Positions 43,573 through 52,284 of a stretch of 64,000 bases of DNA are shown piece by piece (the stretch's first letter is position 1; each line of letters starts with the position of its first letter). The stretch is from Microcaldota archaeon. GTDB lineage: Archaea; Micrarchaeota; Micrarchaeia; Micrarchaeales; Micrarchaeaceae. The notes under the pieces were generated by a model. That model made no database searches and had not been told where the DNA came from. It saw nothing but the letters and a program-made list of their open reading frames with translations. The DNA lies in NCBI GenBank assembly GCA_021816885.1, contig JAKAWS010000002.1:16718-80717 (forward strand). Reading direction: 5' to 3'. The position numbers and the translations under genes are program-made.

Positions 43573-44463
43573 CTATCCATTCCGATCGAATCTCTTAAGG
43601 AATGAAGGTATCGCTTCTGCGACATCTACAGCTATTATATGCGTTCCTTTCTTCTTGTACAGCCTATCCCCTATCCTCGAATGGACGTACGCCCCCGCTA
43701 CCGCCGCTCTGAACGAGTCGGCTCCGCATGCCATGTACCCGGATATGATTCCAGACAGCACATCCCCAGTTCCCATCGTTGCCAATGCAGAAGACTCTGA
43801 CCTTATCACTTTTATCTCCTCCCCATCAGTGACTACTGTCTCATGCCCTTTTAGAAGTATGCAGCATCCGATCTTTTTGGACATCCTCACGGCCGCCTGA
43901 ATCCTATCTTCCAAGGAACGTGCCTTGAGCTCTTTGCCGTAAATCTTCCCGAACTCCCTGAGGTGCGGGGTCAGAACAACGTTTTTGTCGAACCGTCGCA
44001 CATTCCCTACAGAGTATATCGCATCTGCGTCAACGACAACTTTCTTCTTGGAGGCAACAGCGTAATCTATTATGGATGCAGCTTTCATCATGGTTGCCTT
44101 GCCCCTGCCTATCCCCATCCCTATCGCCACAGCTTCAGCCTTGTCTATCCCCAACTTTGCGATGCTTATCTCCCCCTCTCTGATATTCTTCTTCCCGAAC
44201 TCCCTTACTATTATATTCGGAGAGAGCGACCTTACCCTGCCTATTATGGCCTTCGGCACATACAGCTGTGCATATCCTGTTCCTACCCTCAACGCCGCAA
44301 TGGCGCTGTAGGCTGCCCTTGCCGCGAGGACTGGGGCTCCATGATAATCAGAGCTGCCAGCGAAGAGCACCACGGCCCCGTTTTCCCATTTCCCGCCATC
44401 AATTTTTCTCGGCACTGTCGCGGCTCTGATATCCTCATCAGATGCGATGGTAGTGTGCAACAT
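43573..44463 (-). CDS. nnrD: ADP-dependent NAD(P)H-hydrate dehydratase
   Basis: The 296-residue ribokinase-like protein repairs hydrated NADH and NADPH. The N-terminal half contains GAVVLFAGSSDYHGAPVLAA with the family's AGS.DY.GAP pattern, a Gly-rich turn (AIGMGIGRGKATM) and, near residue 230, the catalytic ATMGTGDVLSGIISGYMA. The epimerase domain found fused in many bacteria is absent. It stands alone. Confidence 0.88.
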   Translation of the reverse strand: MLHTTIASDEDIRAATVPRKIDGGKWENGAVVLFAGSSDYHGAPVLAARAAYSAIAALRVGTGYAQLYVPKAIIGRVRSLSPNIIVREFGKKNIREGEISIAKLGIDKAEAVAIGMGIGRGKATMMKAASIIDYAVASKKKVVVDADAIYSVGNVRRFDKNVVLTPHLREFGKIYGKELKARSLEDRIQAAVRMSKKIGCCILLKGHETVVTDGEEIKVIRSESSALATMGTGDVLSGIISGYMACGADSFRAAVAGAYVHSRIGDRLYKKKGTHIIAVDVAEAIPSFLKRFDRNG

Positions 44464-44584
44464 GGTTAGATATGCCCAGCAACATTTTTACGTTTTAGTA
44501 TCGAGAGTCAGTCCTCTGCGCGAAAGCGCCCGCCAATACATTTTATAAGACGTTTTTTAGGATTGCTCTTTTAAGCGTTTTGAT

Positions 44585-44597
44585 AGATTTATAGGCA
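44585..44597 (+). promoter_or_regulatory. TATA box for speD
   Basis: ATAGATTTATAGG lies about 27 bases before the ATG at 44618, which suggests a leaderless or nearly leaderless transcript. Confidence 0.45.
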
Positions 44598-44617
44598 TTG
44601 TTGAAAGGTCGAATAGA

Positions 44618-45031
44618 ATGATCAAACAAACTCGAACTAGAGAGGTGCAGAGCCAGATAAGGAAGATTCTCGGAAAACACGTATATGGGAACATGTACGG
44701 ACTCAGCGAAGCACAGATAACTAACATCGACTTTTTGACGAAGACAGTACTAGGCTCTGCAAAAGTCGGCAATATGCACATAATAGAGCTGGTAACCAAG
44801 AAATTCCCGGGCTACAACGGCATAGAGGGAGGGGTATCCATAATTGCCCTGATAGAGGAGAGCCACATTGCCCTGCATACATGGCCTGAAAGCAGTTATG
44901 CGACTGTCGACATATATTCATGCGGAGATCACAGCAGGCCAGAACTTGCATACAAGCATATCCTAGAGAGACTTACTCCGAAAAAGCACAAATTTTTCAG
45001 TGCCGACAGAGGAAACATGACCGTCTCTTAG
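44618..45031 (+). CDS. speD: Pyruvoyl-dependent S-adenosylmethionine decarboxylase (SpeD family)
   Basis: The 137-residue proenzyme cleaves itself between Glu and Ser82 in EESHIALHTWPES to make the pyruvoyl group. Cys102 in DIYSCGDH and His87 region complete the active site. AdoMet decarboxylase supplies aminopropyl groups for spermidine; in some archaea the same fold is an arginine decarboxylase, and sequence by eye does not settle which. No other polyamine gene is in the window. An N-terminal extension of about 20 residues precedes the core. Confidence 0.9.
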   Translation: MIKQTRTREVQSQIRKILGKHVYGNMYGLSEAQITNIDFLTKTVLGSAKVGNMHIIELVTKKFPGYNGIEGGVSIIALIEESHIALHTWPESSYATVDIYSCGDHSRPELAYKHILERLTPKKHKFFSADRGNMTVS

Positions 45032-45115
45032 GCGGTCGCACCGATTCCGCGTTCCGATATTTCCTCTCAGAAAAACATTTAATTATCTTTGCGAGAGAAC
45101 AAGTGTGGTGAAAAT

Positions 45116-45847
45116 ATGCCATTTAAAGAAGGAGACTTCATAGAGATAGAGTACACGGCCAAGAATGACGAAGACGGCGCGTTGCTCGCCACTACAAATC
45201 CGGAGACCGCGAAGGCGTCAGATGCCTATGACGAGCACGTAAAGTACGGACCGGTGCTTGTAGTCCTTGGTTCTAATGCTGTGGTTAGAGGCCTAGAAAA
45301 GGAGCTGGAGAAGATGAACCCCGGCGAGAGCAAAACGTTCGTCCTCGAGGCTGAAGAAGCTTTCGGAAGAAGGGACGAGAGCCTCGTGAGGGTGATGAAG
45401 GAGTCGGAATTCAAGGCACATAACCTGAAGCCCTATCCTGGGATGAGGGTCAACATAGACAATGCTCCCGCCACAGTAAAAAGTACGGGGTCGGGAAGGG
45501 TCGTTATAGACATGAACCATCCGGATTCCGGAAAGAGGATAAGGTACGAAGTAAAGGTGTCAAGGAAGATAGAGAAGGAGGAGGAAAAAATAGCGAAGCT
45601 TGTAGATACATACGGGCTGAATCCAACGAGCATAAAGAACGACAGGGAGGGCGCGGAGGTATTCTTTGACAACAAGGTAAGGAAGGACTCAGACTACTTC
45701 ATAAACAAGGCGAGCTCCCTTGCAGCGATATTTACCTACATGAAGGATATAAAGAGGATAGTCGTAAAAGAGGAGTACATCAATGAAGCAGCCGGGAAAC
45801 AGGAAGAGACAATGCAGAAAGACTCAGTCCGACCGTCTGACGAGTAA
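45116..45847 (+). CDS. FKBP-type peptidyl-prolyl isomerase (SlyD-like, long)
   Basis: From ATG 45116 the protein has 243 residues. The FKBP domain starts MPFKEGDFIEIEYTAKNDED and includes GSNAVVRGLEKELEKMNPGE and EAEEAFGRRDESLV; the insert-in-flap chaperone segment lies around residues 80-140 (HNLKPYPGMRVN). The C-terminal 90 residues are an archaeal extension that ends in a charged tail. It helps folding by proline isomerisation. The frame upstream of 45116 is not supported. Its 3' end overlaps the convergent membrane protein gene by 24 bases. Confidence 0.9.
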   Translation: MPFKEGDFIEIEYTAKNDEDGALLATTNPETAKASDAYDEHVKYGPVLVVLGSNAVVRGLEKELEKMNPGESKTFVLEAEEAFGRRDESLVRVMKESEFKAHNLKPYPGMRVNIDNAPATVKSTGSGRVVIDMNHPDSGKRIRYEVKVSRKIEKEEEKIAKLVDTYGLNPTSIKNDREGAEVFFDNKVRKDSDYFINKASSLAAIFTYMKDIKRIVVKEEYINEAAGKQEETMQKDSVRPSDE

Positions 45848-46351
45848 TATCCCGAGCAGCACTACCCATATCATCAGCGGAAAGAGCGCAACGCGCTCTG
45901 CGATTCCGTTGCCAACACCCCCAGCAAAGAGCATCCACCCCGAAACCGATAATCCGGCAAGTGCGAGAGATGCTATCCTAAAGGTTCCCCTTTTGTTGAA
46001 CATCAGGATAGCTGATATCCCAAACGCGGCGAACGCCGCCGTAATAAATATATGGAGAATCCCGTATGTAAGGTTGAATATGCTTATCAAGAAAGCGCAC
46101 AAAGCTGCACCGATGAGCGGATACTGTGAATTTCCTATCCTATTTCTTCCAGCAACCGTGCCGAGCAGCACTGCAAAGCCAACAATGCCCTCCGATATGT
46201 CTGCATACACGCTCTTGTAAAGGATGTAGCTTACCGTCAGGTTAGCTGAATATCCCGAATAAGCCGAGACAAGAAAAAATACAGCCACAAATTGCAATAT
46301 CCCAAGTACGAGCAGAATTCCAGCCAATCTATTTCTGGTTCTCAATGGCAT
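45824..46351 (-). CDS. Six-helix membrane protein, DUF998-like
   Basis: The 175-residue protein has about six hydrophobic segments (for example AGILLVLGILQFVAVFFLVS and IAERVALFPLMIWVVLLGIL) and short basic loops. The layout resembles archaeal DUF998 proteins, whose role is unknown. It is convergent with the FKBP gene and follows spt4 on the same strand. Confidence 0.65.
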   Translation of the reverse strand: MPLRTRNRLAGILLVLGILQFVAVFFLVSAYSGYSANLTVSYILYKSVYADISEGIVGFAVLLGTVAGRNRIGNSQYPLIGAALCAFLISIFNLTYGILHIFITAAFAAFGISAILMFNKRGTFRIASLALAGLSVSGWMLFAGGVGNGIAERVALFPLMIWVVLLGILLVRRSD

Positions 46352-46367
46352 ATTAGCATCTGCCGGT

Positions 46368-46559
46368 CTAACCTTTTATGTTAAGCGCAAAAGTGCTGTT
46401 TATGTTTATGTTAAGTTTCTTTGCTATCTCAGACTTCTCGCAGTCGAGCATTATTATATAGCCACTTATCTTGTTGGTTATGTCGGCAGAGCCGCATATC
46501 GGACATCTGTTTCCGCTCTTTATTATTATCCTGCATTTTTTGCATGCTGTCTCATCCAT
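46368..46559 (-). CDS. spt4: Transcription elongation factor Spt4 (RpoE'')
   Basis: The 63-residue protein is a small zinc protein with CKKCRIIIKSGNRCPICGS: the CxxC pairs at residues 6-9 and 19-22 bind zinc. Spt4 pairs with Spt5 to make the polymerase processive. It ends rpoE-spt4, the usual archaeal pair, 14 bases after rpoE. Confidence 0.93.
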   Translation of the reverse strand: MDETACKKCRIIIKSGNRCPICGSADITNKISGYIIMLDCEKSEIAKKLNININSTFALNIKG

Positions 46560-46573
46560 TATATCACTTACTT

Positions 46574-47170
46574 TTATTTCTTAGATTTTCCTCCCTTCCC
46601 CTTCTGTGAAGATTTGCCCTGGCTGGATCTAGCCGCAGCGGCAACCCACTCGAGTTTGCCAAGCCCTTCGGGCCTCATCGTGAGCGCGATCCTCGATTCC
46701 CTCATATTCTTGTTCTTTATGCTGACGGTGGAAATTTTAGCATATACTATGTCTCCTTTCTTTAGCGACTTGCCACCTTTTTTGGAGACAAACGTCGAAC
46801 TCTTCTTATCCATAGATATGAAGTCGTCGGTTATCTGAGAGACATGCACAAGGCCATCGATAGGTCCAATCCTAACGAAAGCGCCGAAGTCCATCAGCTC
46901 AGTCACCTCGCCTACAACAATCTCTTCCACCTTCGGGTAGTATGCGAGCGCATCAAAGTCCACGCTATGCCTGGTGGACGGATCTCCCGGAAAGATGAAT
47001 CCATCGCTTATGTTCCTAACGTTGTATACCGCTATTATCACGCCCATATCCTTGTCTATGGTTCCCTCATACTTTTCACGGAGGGTCTTATCGGCTACTG
47101 CAGTTATATCCTTGCCAAAATTGTCAGGCGTCATTTTGAAAGTGTCGTTAACTTCGTATATTTTATACAT
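46574..47170 (-). CDS. rpoE: RNA polymerase subunit Rpo7 (RpoE', Rpb7 homologue)
   Basis: The 198-residue protein has the Rpb7 N-terminal domain (MYKIYEVNDTFKMTPDNFGK) and an S1 RNA-binding domain near residues 78-165 (GEVTELMDFGAFVRIGPIDG then LVHVSQITDDF). With Rpo4 it makes the polymerase stalk. A basic Ser/Lys/Gly tail (about 175-198) is extra. A TATA-like TTTTATAAATATAGG lies on the minus strand at about 47220-47234. Confidence 0.93.
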   Translation of the reverse strand: MYKIYEVNDTFKMTPDNFGKDITAVADKTLREKYEGTIDKDMGVIIAVYNVRNISDGFIFPGDPSTRHSVDFDALAYYPKVEEIVVGEVTELMDFGAFVRIGPIDGLVHVSQITDDFISMDKKSSTFVSKKGGKSLKKGDIVYAKISTVSIKNKNMRESRIALTMRPEGLGKLEWVAAAARSSQGKSSQKGKGGKSKK

Positions 47171-47478
47171 TCGCTCATCCAGTATAATCAGAGTGCCAAA
47201 AGCACAACTCTATTTCTCCACCTATATTTATAAAATTTGCTATTGTCGGTGCTTTGAGACTTTGTTAACCCATAGGTACCCTATCTGCAGAAGGTACGGG
47301 GTGCGGCATTTAGATACCATATCTGTCTTATGGTGATTGCATTTCTAAATAACCATAAATAGTTATCGATATCTGTAATCCTTTAAGCCACACCATCACG
47401 TTCAGAGCTTCGTTTCTCGTGTGGGCTAGTACCTATTTGGGGATTTCCGAACCCTGGCTTGTCGCAGTAAACCGAATA
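47171..47478. other. Gene-free stretch with candidate small RNA
   Basis: The left part holds the rpoE promoter. A plus-strand TATA-like CCATAAATAG lies near 47352, and downstream AGCCACAC pairs with GTGTGGGCT around a 20-base loop (about 47386-47432), with GGGGATTTCCGAACCC as a second possible hairpin. No open frame is visible. A guide-type RNA is possible, but I could not place clear box motifs. Confidence 0.3.
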
Positions 47479-47563
47479 TGCAGGGGGAGAGATTTGAACT
47501 CTCGAACCCCTAAAGGACTAGGCCCTGAACCTAGCGCGTTTGACCAAACTTTGCTACCCCTGC
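47479..47563 (-). tRNA. tRNA-Leu (CAG)
   Basis: On the minus strand the acceptor stem GCAGGGG/CCCCTGC closes, the anticodon stem CTAGG/CCTAG surrounds TTCAGGG (anticodon CAG), and a long variable arm (TCCTTTAGGGGTTC) marks a class II tRNA. T arm GAGAG-TTCAAAT-CTCTC is perfect. No CCA and no intron. Confidence 0.93.
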
Positions 47564-47639
47564 AATTATTAATCTGATTAAAGCAACAACATTATAACCA
47601 TTTCGCAGGAATTAGTAATGTTCGCAAAGAGGCGTTTGA

Positions 47640-48806
47640 TTGCTTATAGGTATAATAGGGGCACCCAATAAGGGCAAGAGCACTCTCTTCTCGGCCATAA
47701 CTCTTAACGATGTGCATATAGCCGACTATCCATTTACCACGATAGATCCGAATGTAGGAGTGGCTTATGTAACTGTTCCTTGTCCGCACAGCGAGTTCGG
47801 GGTAAAGTGTAACCCAAGGAACTCATACTGTAAGGATGGTATGAGATATGTACCGATAAATGTGGTCGATGTTGCCGGTTTGGTCGAAGGCGCGCACTCT
47901 GGAAAAGGGATGGGAAACAAGTTCCTAAATGACCTCAGCACAGCGGAAGGCTTCATACTGGTCATAGATGCAAGCGGTAAGACTGACAAGAACGGGAATA
48001 AGTGCAACGGTGTAGATCCTACTGAGGACATTGCACTTGTCAAAGACGAACTGGCAGAATGGCTTTCAGGGATAATCGAGAGGCACTGGAAAAAGATATA
48101 TATGAGTGATGATTTCGGACCAGAGCTCGCAAAGATGATTTCAGGCATTGGGATAAAGGAAGATGTGGTAGAGACGAGCTTAAGGAAGTCTGGCATACGG
48201 CCCAGAGAGCGCGATCCTCCAAAAGGTCCGATGAAGGACTTTGCGTGGAAGCTCATCGAACAGTCAAAGCCGATAATCATATGTGCGAACAAGTCTGATG
48301 ATCCCGATTCGGCAAAAAATACGGAGAAGATAAATACCGCATCCGCAACGCGCTGCGTGTTCTGCTCAGCTGCAATAGAGCTTGCGCTCAGAAAGGCGGA
48401 TAAGAACGGTATAATAGATTACAACCCAGAGAAAAAGGAGTTCAGAGAGCTCAAAGAGGTAGACGAGACGCAAAAGAAAGCGCTCTCATACATGCGCTCT
48501 TTCCTCAAGAGCGGTAAATCTGACGTTCAGGGAATGCTGAACAGGCTGGTATTCGAGATGCTTGGGATGATAGTGGTCTATCCTGTAGAGGATGAGAATA
48601 AGTACTCGGACCACTACGGGAATGTCCTGCCCGATGCGATACTCATCAAGAAAGGCTCAACAGCATCCGACCTTGCCGCTGCCATACACACGGACCTGGC
48701 AAAAGGGATGCTGTATGCGGTCGATGCGAGAAGCAAAAGGCGCATTGGAAAAGATTATATGCTAAAGGGGGGAGATGTTATAAGGATTGTAAGCGCAATA
48801 AGGTAG
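47640..48806 (+). CDS. YchF/OLA1-like GTPase (Obg family), archaeal
   Basis: The 388-residue protein has G1 GAPNKGKST near residues 6-14, G2/G3 in PFTTIDPNVGVAYV and DVAGLVEGAHSGKGMGN, G4 ANKSDD near 221 and a C-terminal TGS domain (SDHYGNVLPDAILIKKGSTA). Cysteines in CPHSEFGVKCNPRNSYC near residues 49-65 suggest an extra zinc site. It is a ribosome-linked regulatory ATPase/GTPase. The only start is TTG at 47640. Confidence 0.88.
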   Translation: MLIGIIGAPNKGKSTLFSAITLNDVHIADYPFTTIDPNVGVAYVTVPCPHSEFGVKCNPRNSYCKDGMRYVPINVVDVAGLVEGAHSGKGMGNKFLNDLSTAEGFILVIDASGKTDKNGNKCNGVDPTEDIALVKDELAEWLSGIIERHWKKIYMSDDFGPELAKMISGIGIKEDVVETSLRKSGIRPRERDPPKGPMKDFAWKLIEQSKPIIICANKSDDPDSAKNTEKINTASATRCVFCSAAIELALRKADKNGIIDYNPEKKEFRELKEVDETQKKALSYMRSFLKSGKSDVQGMLNRLVFEMLGMIVVYPVEDENKYSDHYGNVLPDAILIKKGSTASDLAAAIHTDLAKGMLYAVDARSKRRIGKDYMLKGGDVIRIVSAIR

Positions 48807-48815
48807 GTGAAGCTT

Positions 48816-49346
48816 ATGGAAGAGAGGGTAATACTTGTAGACGAGAATGACAGGCAGATAGGCACGGAGGAGAAGATGCAAGCGCACAGGGAGGGAAAGC
48901 TCCACCGCGCGTTTTCGATATTCATATTCAACGACGAAGAAAAGATGCTGCTTCAGCGCAGGGCGCTCAGCAAGTACCATTCGGGGGGTTTATGGACTAA
49001 TGCGTGCTGCAGCCATCCAAGAGAGAACGAATCAGTTGAGAAAGCAGCGCACCGTCGCCTCAAGGAAGAGATGGGGTTTGACACGGAGATGGATGAGGTA
49101 TTCTCCTTTACCTATTTTGCTGAGCTTGACAAAGGCCTCAAGGAGCACGAGTTCGATCATGTAATATTCGGCAACTATTTGGGGAAGATAGAGCCGAATC
49201 CCGAAGAGGTGGATTCTTTCAAGTGGATCTCTCTTGAAGAGCTAGAAGCAGACGTAAAGGCGAACCCAAAAAACTATACTGCATGGTTTGTGATATCCCT
49301 AGACAAGGTGCTTGATTTTTATAAGAGAAGCAGAGCAACGGGGTAA
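48816..49346 (+). CDS. idi: Isopentenyl-diphosphate isomerase, type 1
   Basis: From ATG 48816, which has GGTGA five bases upstream, the protein has 176 residues. It is a Nudix-fold enzyme that interconverts IPP and DMAPP for archaeal lipids. Catalytic Cys is in LWTNACCSHP near residues 64-73 and the Nudix-type glutamates in RRLKEEMGF near 85-93; the second catalytic Glu lies in EHEFDHVIFGN. Type 1 enzymes are less common in archaea than the flavin-dependent type 2, so transfer is possible. GTG 48807 is an alternative start. Confidence 0.9.
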   Translation: MEERVILVDENDRQIGTEEKMQAHREGKLHRAFSIFIFNDEEKMLLQRRALSKYHSGGLWTNACCSHPRENESVEKAAHRRLKEEMGFDTEMDEVFSFTYFAELDKGLKEHEFDHVIFGNYLGKIEPNPEEVDSFKWISLEELEADVKANPKNYTAWFVISLDKVLDFYKRSRATG

Positions 49347-49387
49347 AGAAAAAGTAATAAATAACTTCCTCTAGAAGAATAGATTGT

Positions 49388-49543
49388 ATGGCATCATTAT
49401 ATTCACCGCAATCGCAGGCCGGAGTGCTTAGCTTCTACGACGCTCCGACAAAAGGTCCGAAGATAGATCCAAGGTATGTTCTTATAGGGGTATCAATATT
49501 CGCAATAGTGATACTTGTGGCAAACCACTTCCTCTACTTCTAA
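49388..49543 (+). CDS. secG: Sec61-beta (SecG) translocon subunit
   Basis: The 51-residue protein reads MASLYSPQSQAGVLSFYDAP followed by KGPKIDPRYVLI and one membrane helix. This matches archaeal Sec61-beta, which joins SecY and SecE in the protein-export channel: AGVLSFYD, the conserved GPKIDP and a C-terminal tail anchor. It is too short to be listed by most gene finders. Its stop overlaps the convergent MFS gene by four bases. Confidence 0.88.
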   Translation: MASLYSPQSQAGVLSFYDAPTKGPKIDPRYVLIGVSIFAIVILVANHFLYF

Positions 49544-50718
49544 GATATTCCCCTTCCAAACACAATCACGATCAGAGCGGCAGCAACCGAGAGCGCAGCA
49601 GCATAAGCGTAAGAGTACGCAGGATTAAAATGGTAGAGCACACCCATAATAACGTTTCCAACAAGTAGTCCCACGCTGCGCGATGCTGTCAGCGACCCCA
49701 TCCCTTTTCCTATATCCCCTGCTTTTACGATAGATATTATGCTTGGTTCAAGCGTGTCTATCACCCCAACACCCATCCCTATGAGCAATATCGAGAGATA
49801 CATCGGTACTACTCCAAGATTGAGGAGGTATGAGATGCCAAGCAGCGCGGTTGCTATGCCAGAAAGCAGATAACCTAGAATGCCAAGTCCGTATGCCGGG
49901 GCAATGCGCTTCCTCCCAACATAGTAGCCGAAAAGCGCAGAGCCAAGCAAGAAGAAGAGATAAGAGAGATACCCGAGTGAGTTGTTACCGGAATATCTGG
50001 CAACGGTAAGTATTGGAAAACCTAAGCTGTAGAAGCTGAAGCCGTATAAAGACGTAGCTATTATCACCCCGAAGAAAGCGTTCCTGTTTAAACGCATCCG
50101 TGTCCCAACATTCTTTCTGATTTTGCGCGCCGCCCTAGATACTTCTTTTCGCTCTTTTACAAAGAAGAGAAGGAAAGAGGAGAAAAGTATCGGTATGGCG
50201 GTAAGGAGTATTATCGACCTAAGTCCGACCCCGAAATAAAGAAGGGAGAGAAGGACCGATATAGATAGGACTCCTCCGCCAACATCCATTGCATTGAGGA
50301 ATCCGTATACCGCTGTCCTGTTCTTGCCTGAGACCTCGTCATCTATCATGGCGCGCCTTGCAGGGGATCTAAAGTTTCTTGAAAGCCATCCGCCAGTAAA
50401 TAGAACAGAAGCTTCATAGAAGCTGGTTGCAAGGCCGCTCAGAGAGAGTATCGGTATGAGGAGGTTGCCAAATATCGTTACTTTTTTCTTTCCGTACCTG
50501 CCTGAGAGAAGGCCTCCAGCATATCCGAATATCGCGCCAAGTCCGTAAGATACAGCAACCACAATTCCAAATACGTACACTGGCGCGTGCAGCACTACAA
50601 CAAGGAGGACGGGTAGAGAAGCGACAACCGTCTGGTAGCCAAAGTCGGCGAAGAACGCAGATAGGGATATAAGCAGCGCGTTGCGCGTTATCTTTTCCCC
50701 TGCTTCCATGTGTAACAA
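49540..50718 (-). CDS. MFS transporter
   Basis: The 392-residue protein has about twelve membrane helices and the loop 2-3 motif GLLSGRYGKKKVTIFGN (G-x3-D/RxxGRKK type). A central basic loop near 195-215 divides the halves. The substrate cannot be inferred. ATG 50709 is an alternative start. It is convergent with secG. Confidence 0.88.
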   Translation of the reverse strand: MLHMEAGEKITRNALLISLSAFFADFGYQTVVASLPVLLVVVLHAPVYVFGIVVAVSYGLGAIFGYAGGLLSGRYGKKKVTIFGNLLIPILSLSGLATSFYEASVLFTGGWLSRNFRSPARRAMIDDEVSGKNRTAVYGFLNAMDVGGGVLSISVLLSLLYFGVGLRSIILLTAIPILFSSFLLFFVKERKEVSRAARKIRKNVGTRMRLNRNAFFGVIIATSLYGFSFYSLGFPILTVARYSGNNSLGYLSYLFFLLGSALFGYYVGRKRIAPAYGLGILGYLLSGIATALLGISYLLNLGVVPMYLSILLIGMGVGVIDTLEPSIISIVKAGDIGKGMGSLTASRSVGLLVGNVIMGVLYHFNPAYSYAYAAALSVAAALIVIVFGRGIS

Positions 50719-50889
50719 ATACGTCCAAATCTATAAATACGGAACGCAGATAAGAGCCAGAAAATGCAGCTACCAAGCAGCAAGTGCTCTTTTCACTTCT
50801 TTTACAAATATAGCTACGTCATCAATACTGCCCACTCACAGAATGCGATACCTCTGAATATCAATCCAAAAAGCGACAGAAACCCCAAA

Positions 50890-51546
50890 TCAACGTTTCC
50901 CGTTCCACTCATCATAGAACCGGTTGAGGTACTCTCTCATAAAAGCGTCTCTTTCTTGTGCGAGATCTTTTCCTGTTTTGGTGTTCATTAGTTTTTTGAG
51001 AAGTAGCAGCTTTTCATAGAAGTGGTTGATTGCTGTAGACTTGGATTGCTTATATTGTGCAAAGGTATTGTGCATTTCTGGTTTTATTCTTGGATTGTAA
51101 ATCTCTCTTTGCTTGTAGCCGCTATAAGCCAATGTCCTTGCTATGCCTATGGCACCCAACGCGTCAAGCCTATCCGCATCTTGGACTATCATTCCCTCCT
51201 TGCTTTTCATCTTTGACTTTACGCCAGCGCCTTTGAAGGATACGTTTTCTATTATATAACGAACCTGGGCTATCTTCTTATCATTGACTTTCTGTTTCTT
51301 AAGGAATTCCGTTGCTATTCTCGGACCCACGGATTCATCACCGCCTGTGAATTTCCAATCCGCTATATCGTGCAGTAGCGCACCGAGCTGTACAACGAAT
51401 AAGTCCGCGTTCCCTTCTTTTTTGGCTATTGCCAAAGACATTTTCCATACACGATAAGCATGCCACCAATCATGGCCCGTGCCTTCACCTTCTAATCTCC
51501 TTCTTACAAAAGTAGCAGTGTTCTTTACGATTTGTTCTTCCTTCAT
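50890..51546 (-). CDS. HD-domain phosphohydrolase
   Basis: The 218-residue protein has the HD metal site: His in GTGHDWWHAYRVWK near residues 22-35, the HD pair in ALLHDIADWKFTGG near 53-54, and Asp in IVQDADRLDALGAIGIAR near 126. It is the YedJ-like group, presumably a nucleotide or phosphate-ester hydrolase. Substrate unknown. It lies alone, next to a remnant-rich gap. Confidence 0.88.
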   Translation of the reverse strand: MKEEQIVKNTATFVRRRLEGEGTGHDWWHAYRVWKMSLAIAKKEGNADLFVVQLGALLHDIADWKFTGGDESVGPRIATEFLKKQKVNDKKIAQVRYIIENVSFKGAGVKSKMKSKEGMIVQDADRLDALGAIGIARTLAYSGYKQREIYNPRIKPEMHNTFAQYKQSKSTAINHFYEKLLLLKKLMNTKTGKDLAQERDAFMREYLNRFYDEWNGKR

Positions 51547-51998
51547 GGTCTTTCTTTGTTACTTAAGGCTAAAAACTTTATTCAAAGCGTTATGTCGATT
51601 GAGATTGATAACATTTTGTGAGTTTTAACGCATAGATAAGACATCATGTGTCTATTCAGCTTCCGTCGAAGATTGAATTTGGCATGTCAAAATCGGATTA
51701 TGTCATCGTCGAAAGGCAATGCGGGTTCTCAAAAGTTGGCCTTTTCCTGATGCCGTACCGAGAGGAGCTAAATAGACATGTCCTACTCACCTCTCTTGCC
51801 CGTGCCAAGCGGGAAGTTCGCCCCGCTACTGGCGAGCAGTCAACAAGAGACCCCTCATCAGCCGCTTTTCCAAGATTTCTACGTATCCTACAATTAGTGA
51901 ACCTTGTAGAAAATGCATATATATCTTTTTGGTTCCACCTCAATCATCGTTCGTTTTAGGAAGCCTGATTTACGGGCGGAAAAATCTTATGTGATGCA
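51547..51998. other. Remnant-rich gap with inverted motif copies
   Basis: The stretch contains GGAGCTAAATAGACA (51764-51778) and an inverted, slightly changed copy TGTCTATTCAGCTTC (51649-51663) about 100 bases away. The frame through the right copy reads MPYREELNRHVLLTSLARAK, like the start of the ASCH protein at 43061 (MVFREELNKHITSLTQIRRS), but does not continue into an ASCH domain. A 103-codon open frame from GTG 51648 covers it, with mixed composition. Decayed copies of an acquired gene are the most likely content. Confidence 0.4.
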
Positions 51999-52220
51999 AT
52001 GGGTAGAGATGTATTGAAACCGCAAGATGCAAGAATCTTCTTCGAGGCAACGGGAAAATCGCAGCCATGCAAATCCAACAATGTACCTGCTGTAATCAAA
52101 GCGATGGGGCTGATAAACATGGCCAGAAAGCAGCAACGCGATGCAACCGACGAGGAGAAGAAGCAACGCTTCACAAAGCTTGAACATGAGCAGATAGCAT
52201 TGTTGAGAAGACTAGGGTAG
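51999..52220 (+). CDS. Small hypothetical protein
   Basis: An ATG at 51999 opens 73 residues (MGRDVLKPQDARIFFEATGK...KLEHEQIALLRRLG). It is basic, helical and looks protein-like, with the segment RKQQRDATDEEKKQRFTKLE in the second half. The ribosome binding site is weak. Family unknown. It lies at the right end of the remnant-rich gap. Confidence 0.45.
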   Translation: MGRDVLKPQDARIFFEATGKSQPCKSNNVPAVIKAMGLINMARKQQRDATDEEKKQRFTKLEHEQIALLRRLG

Positions 52221-52284
52221 CCGATAAAAACGTCTCCCGCAACAATCTGCCTTTCACGCAATACGACTTAGTCATCTACCCTAT

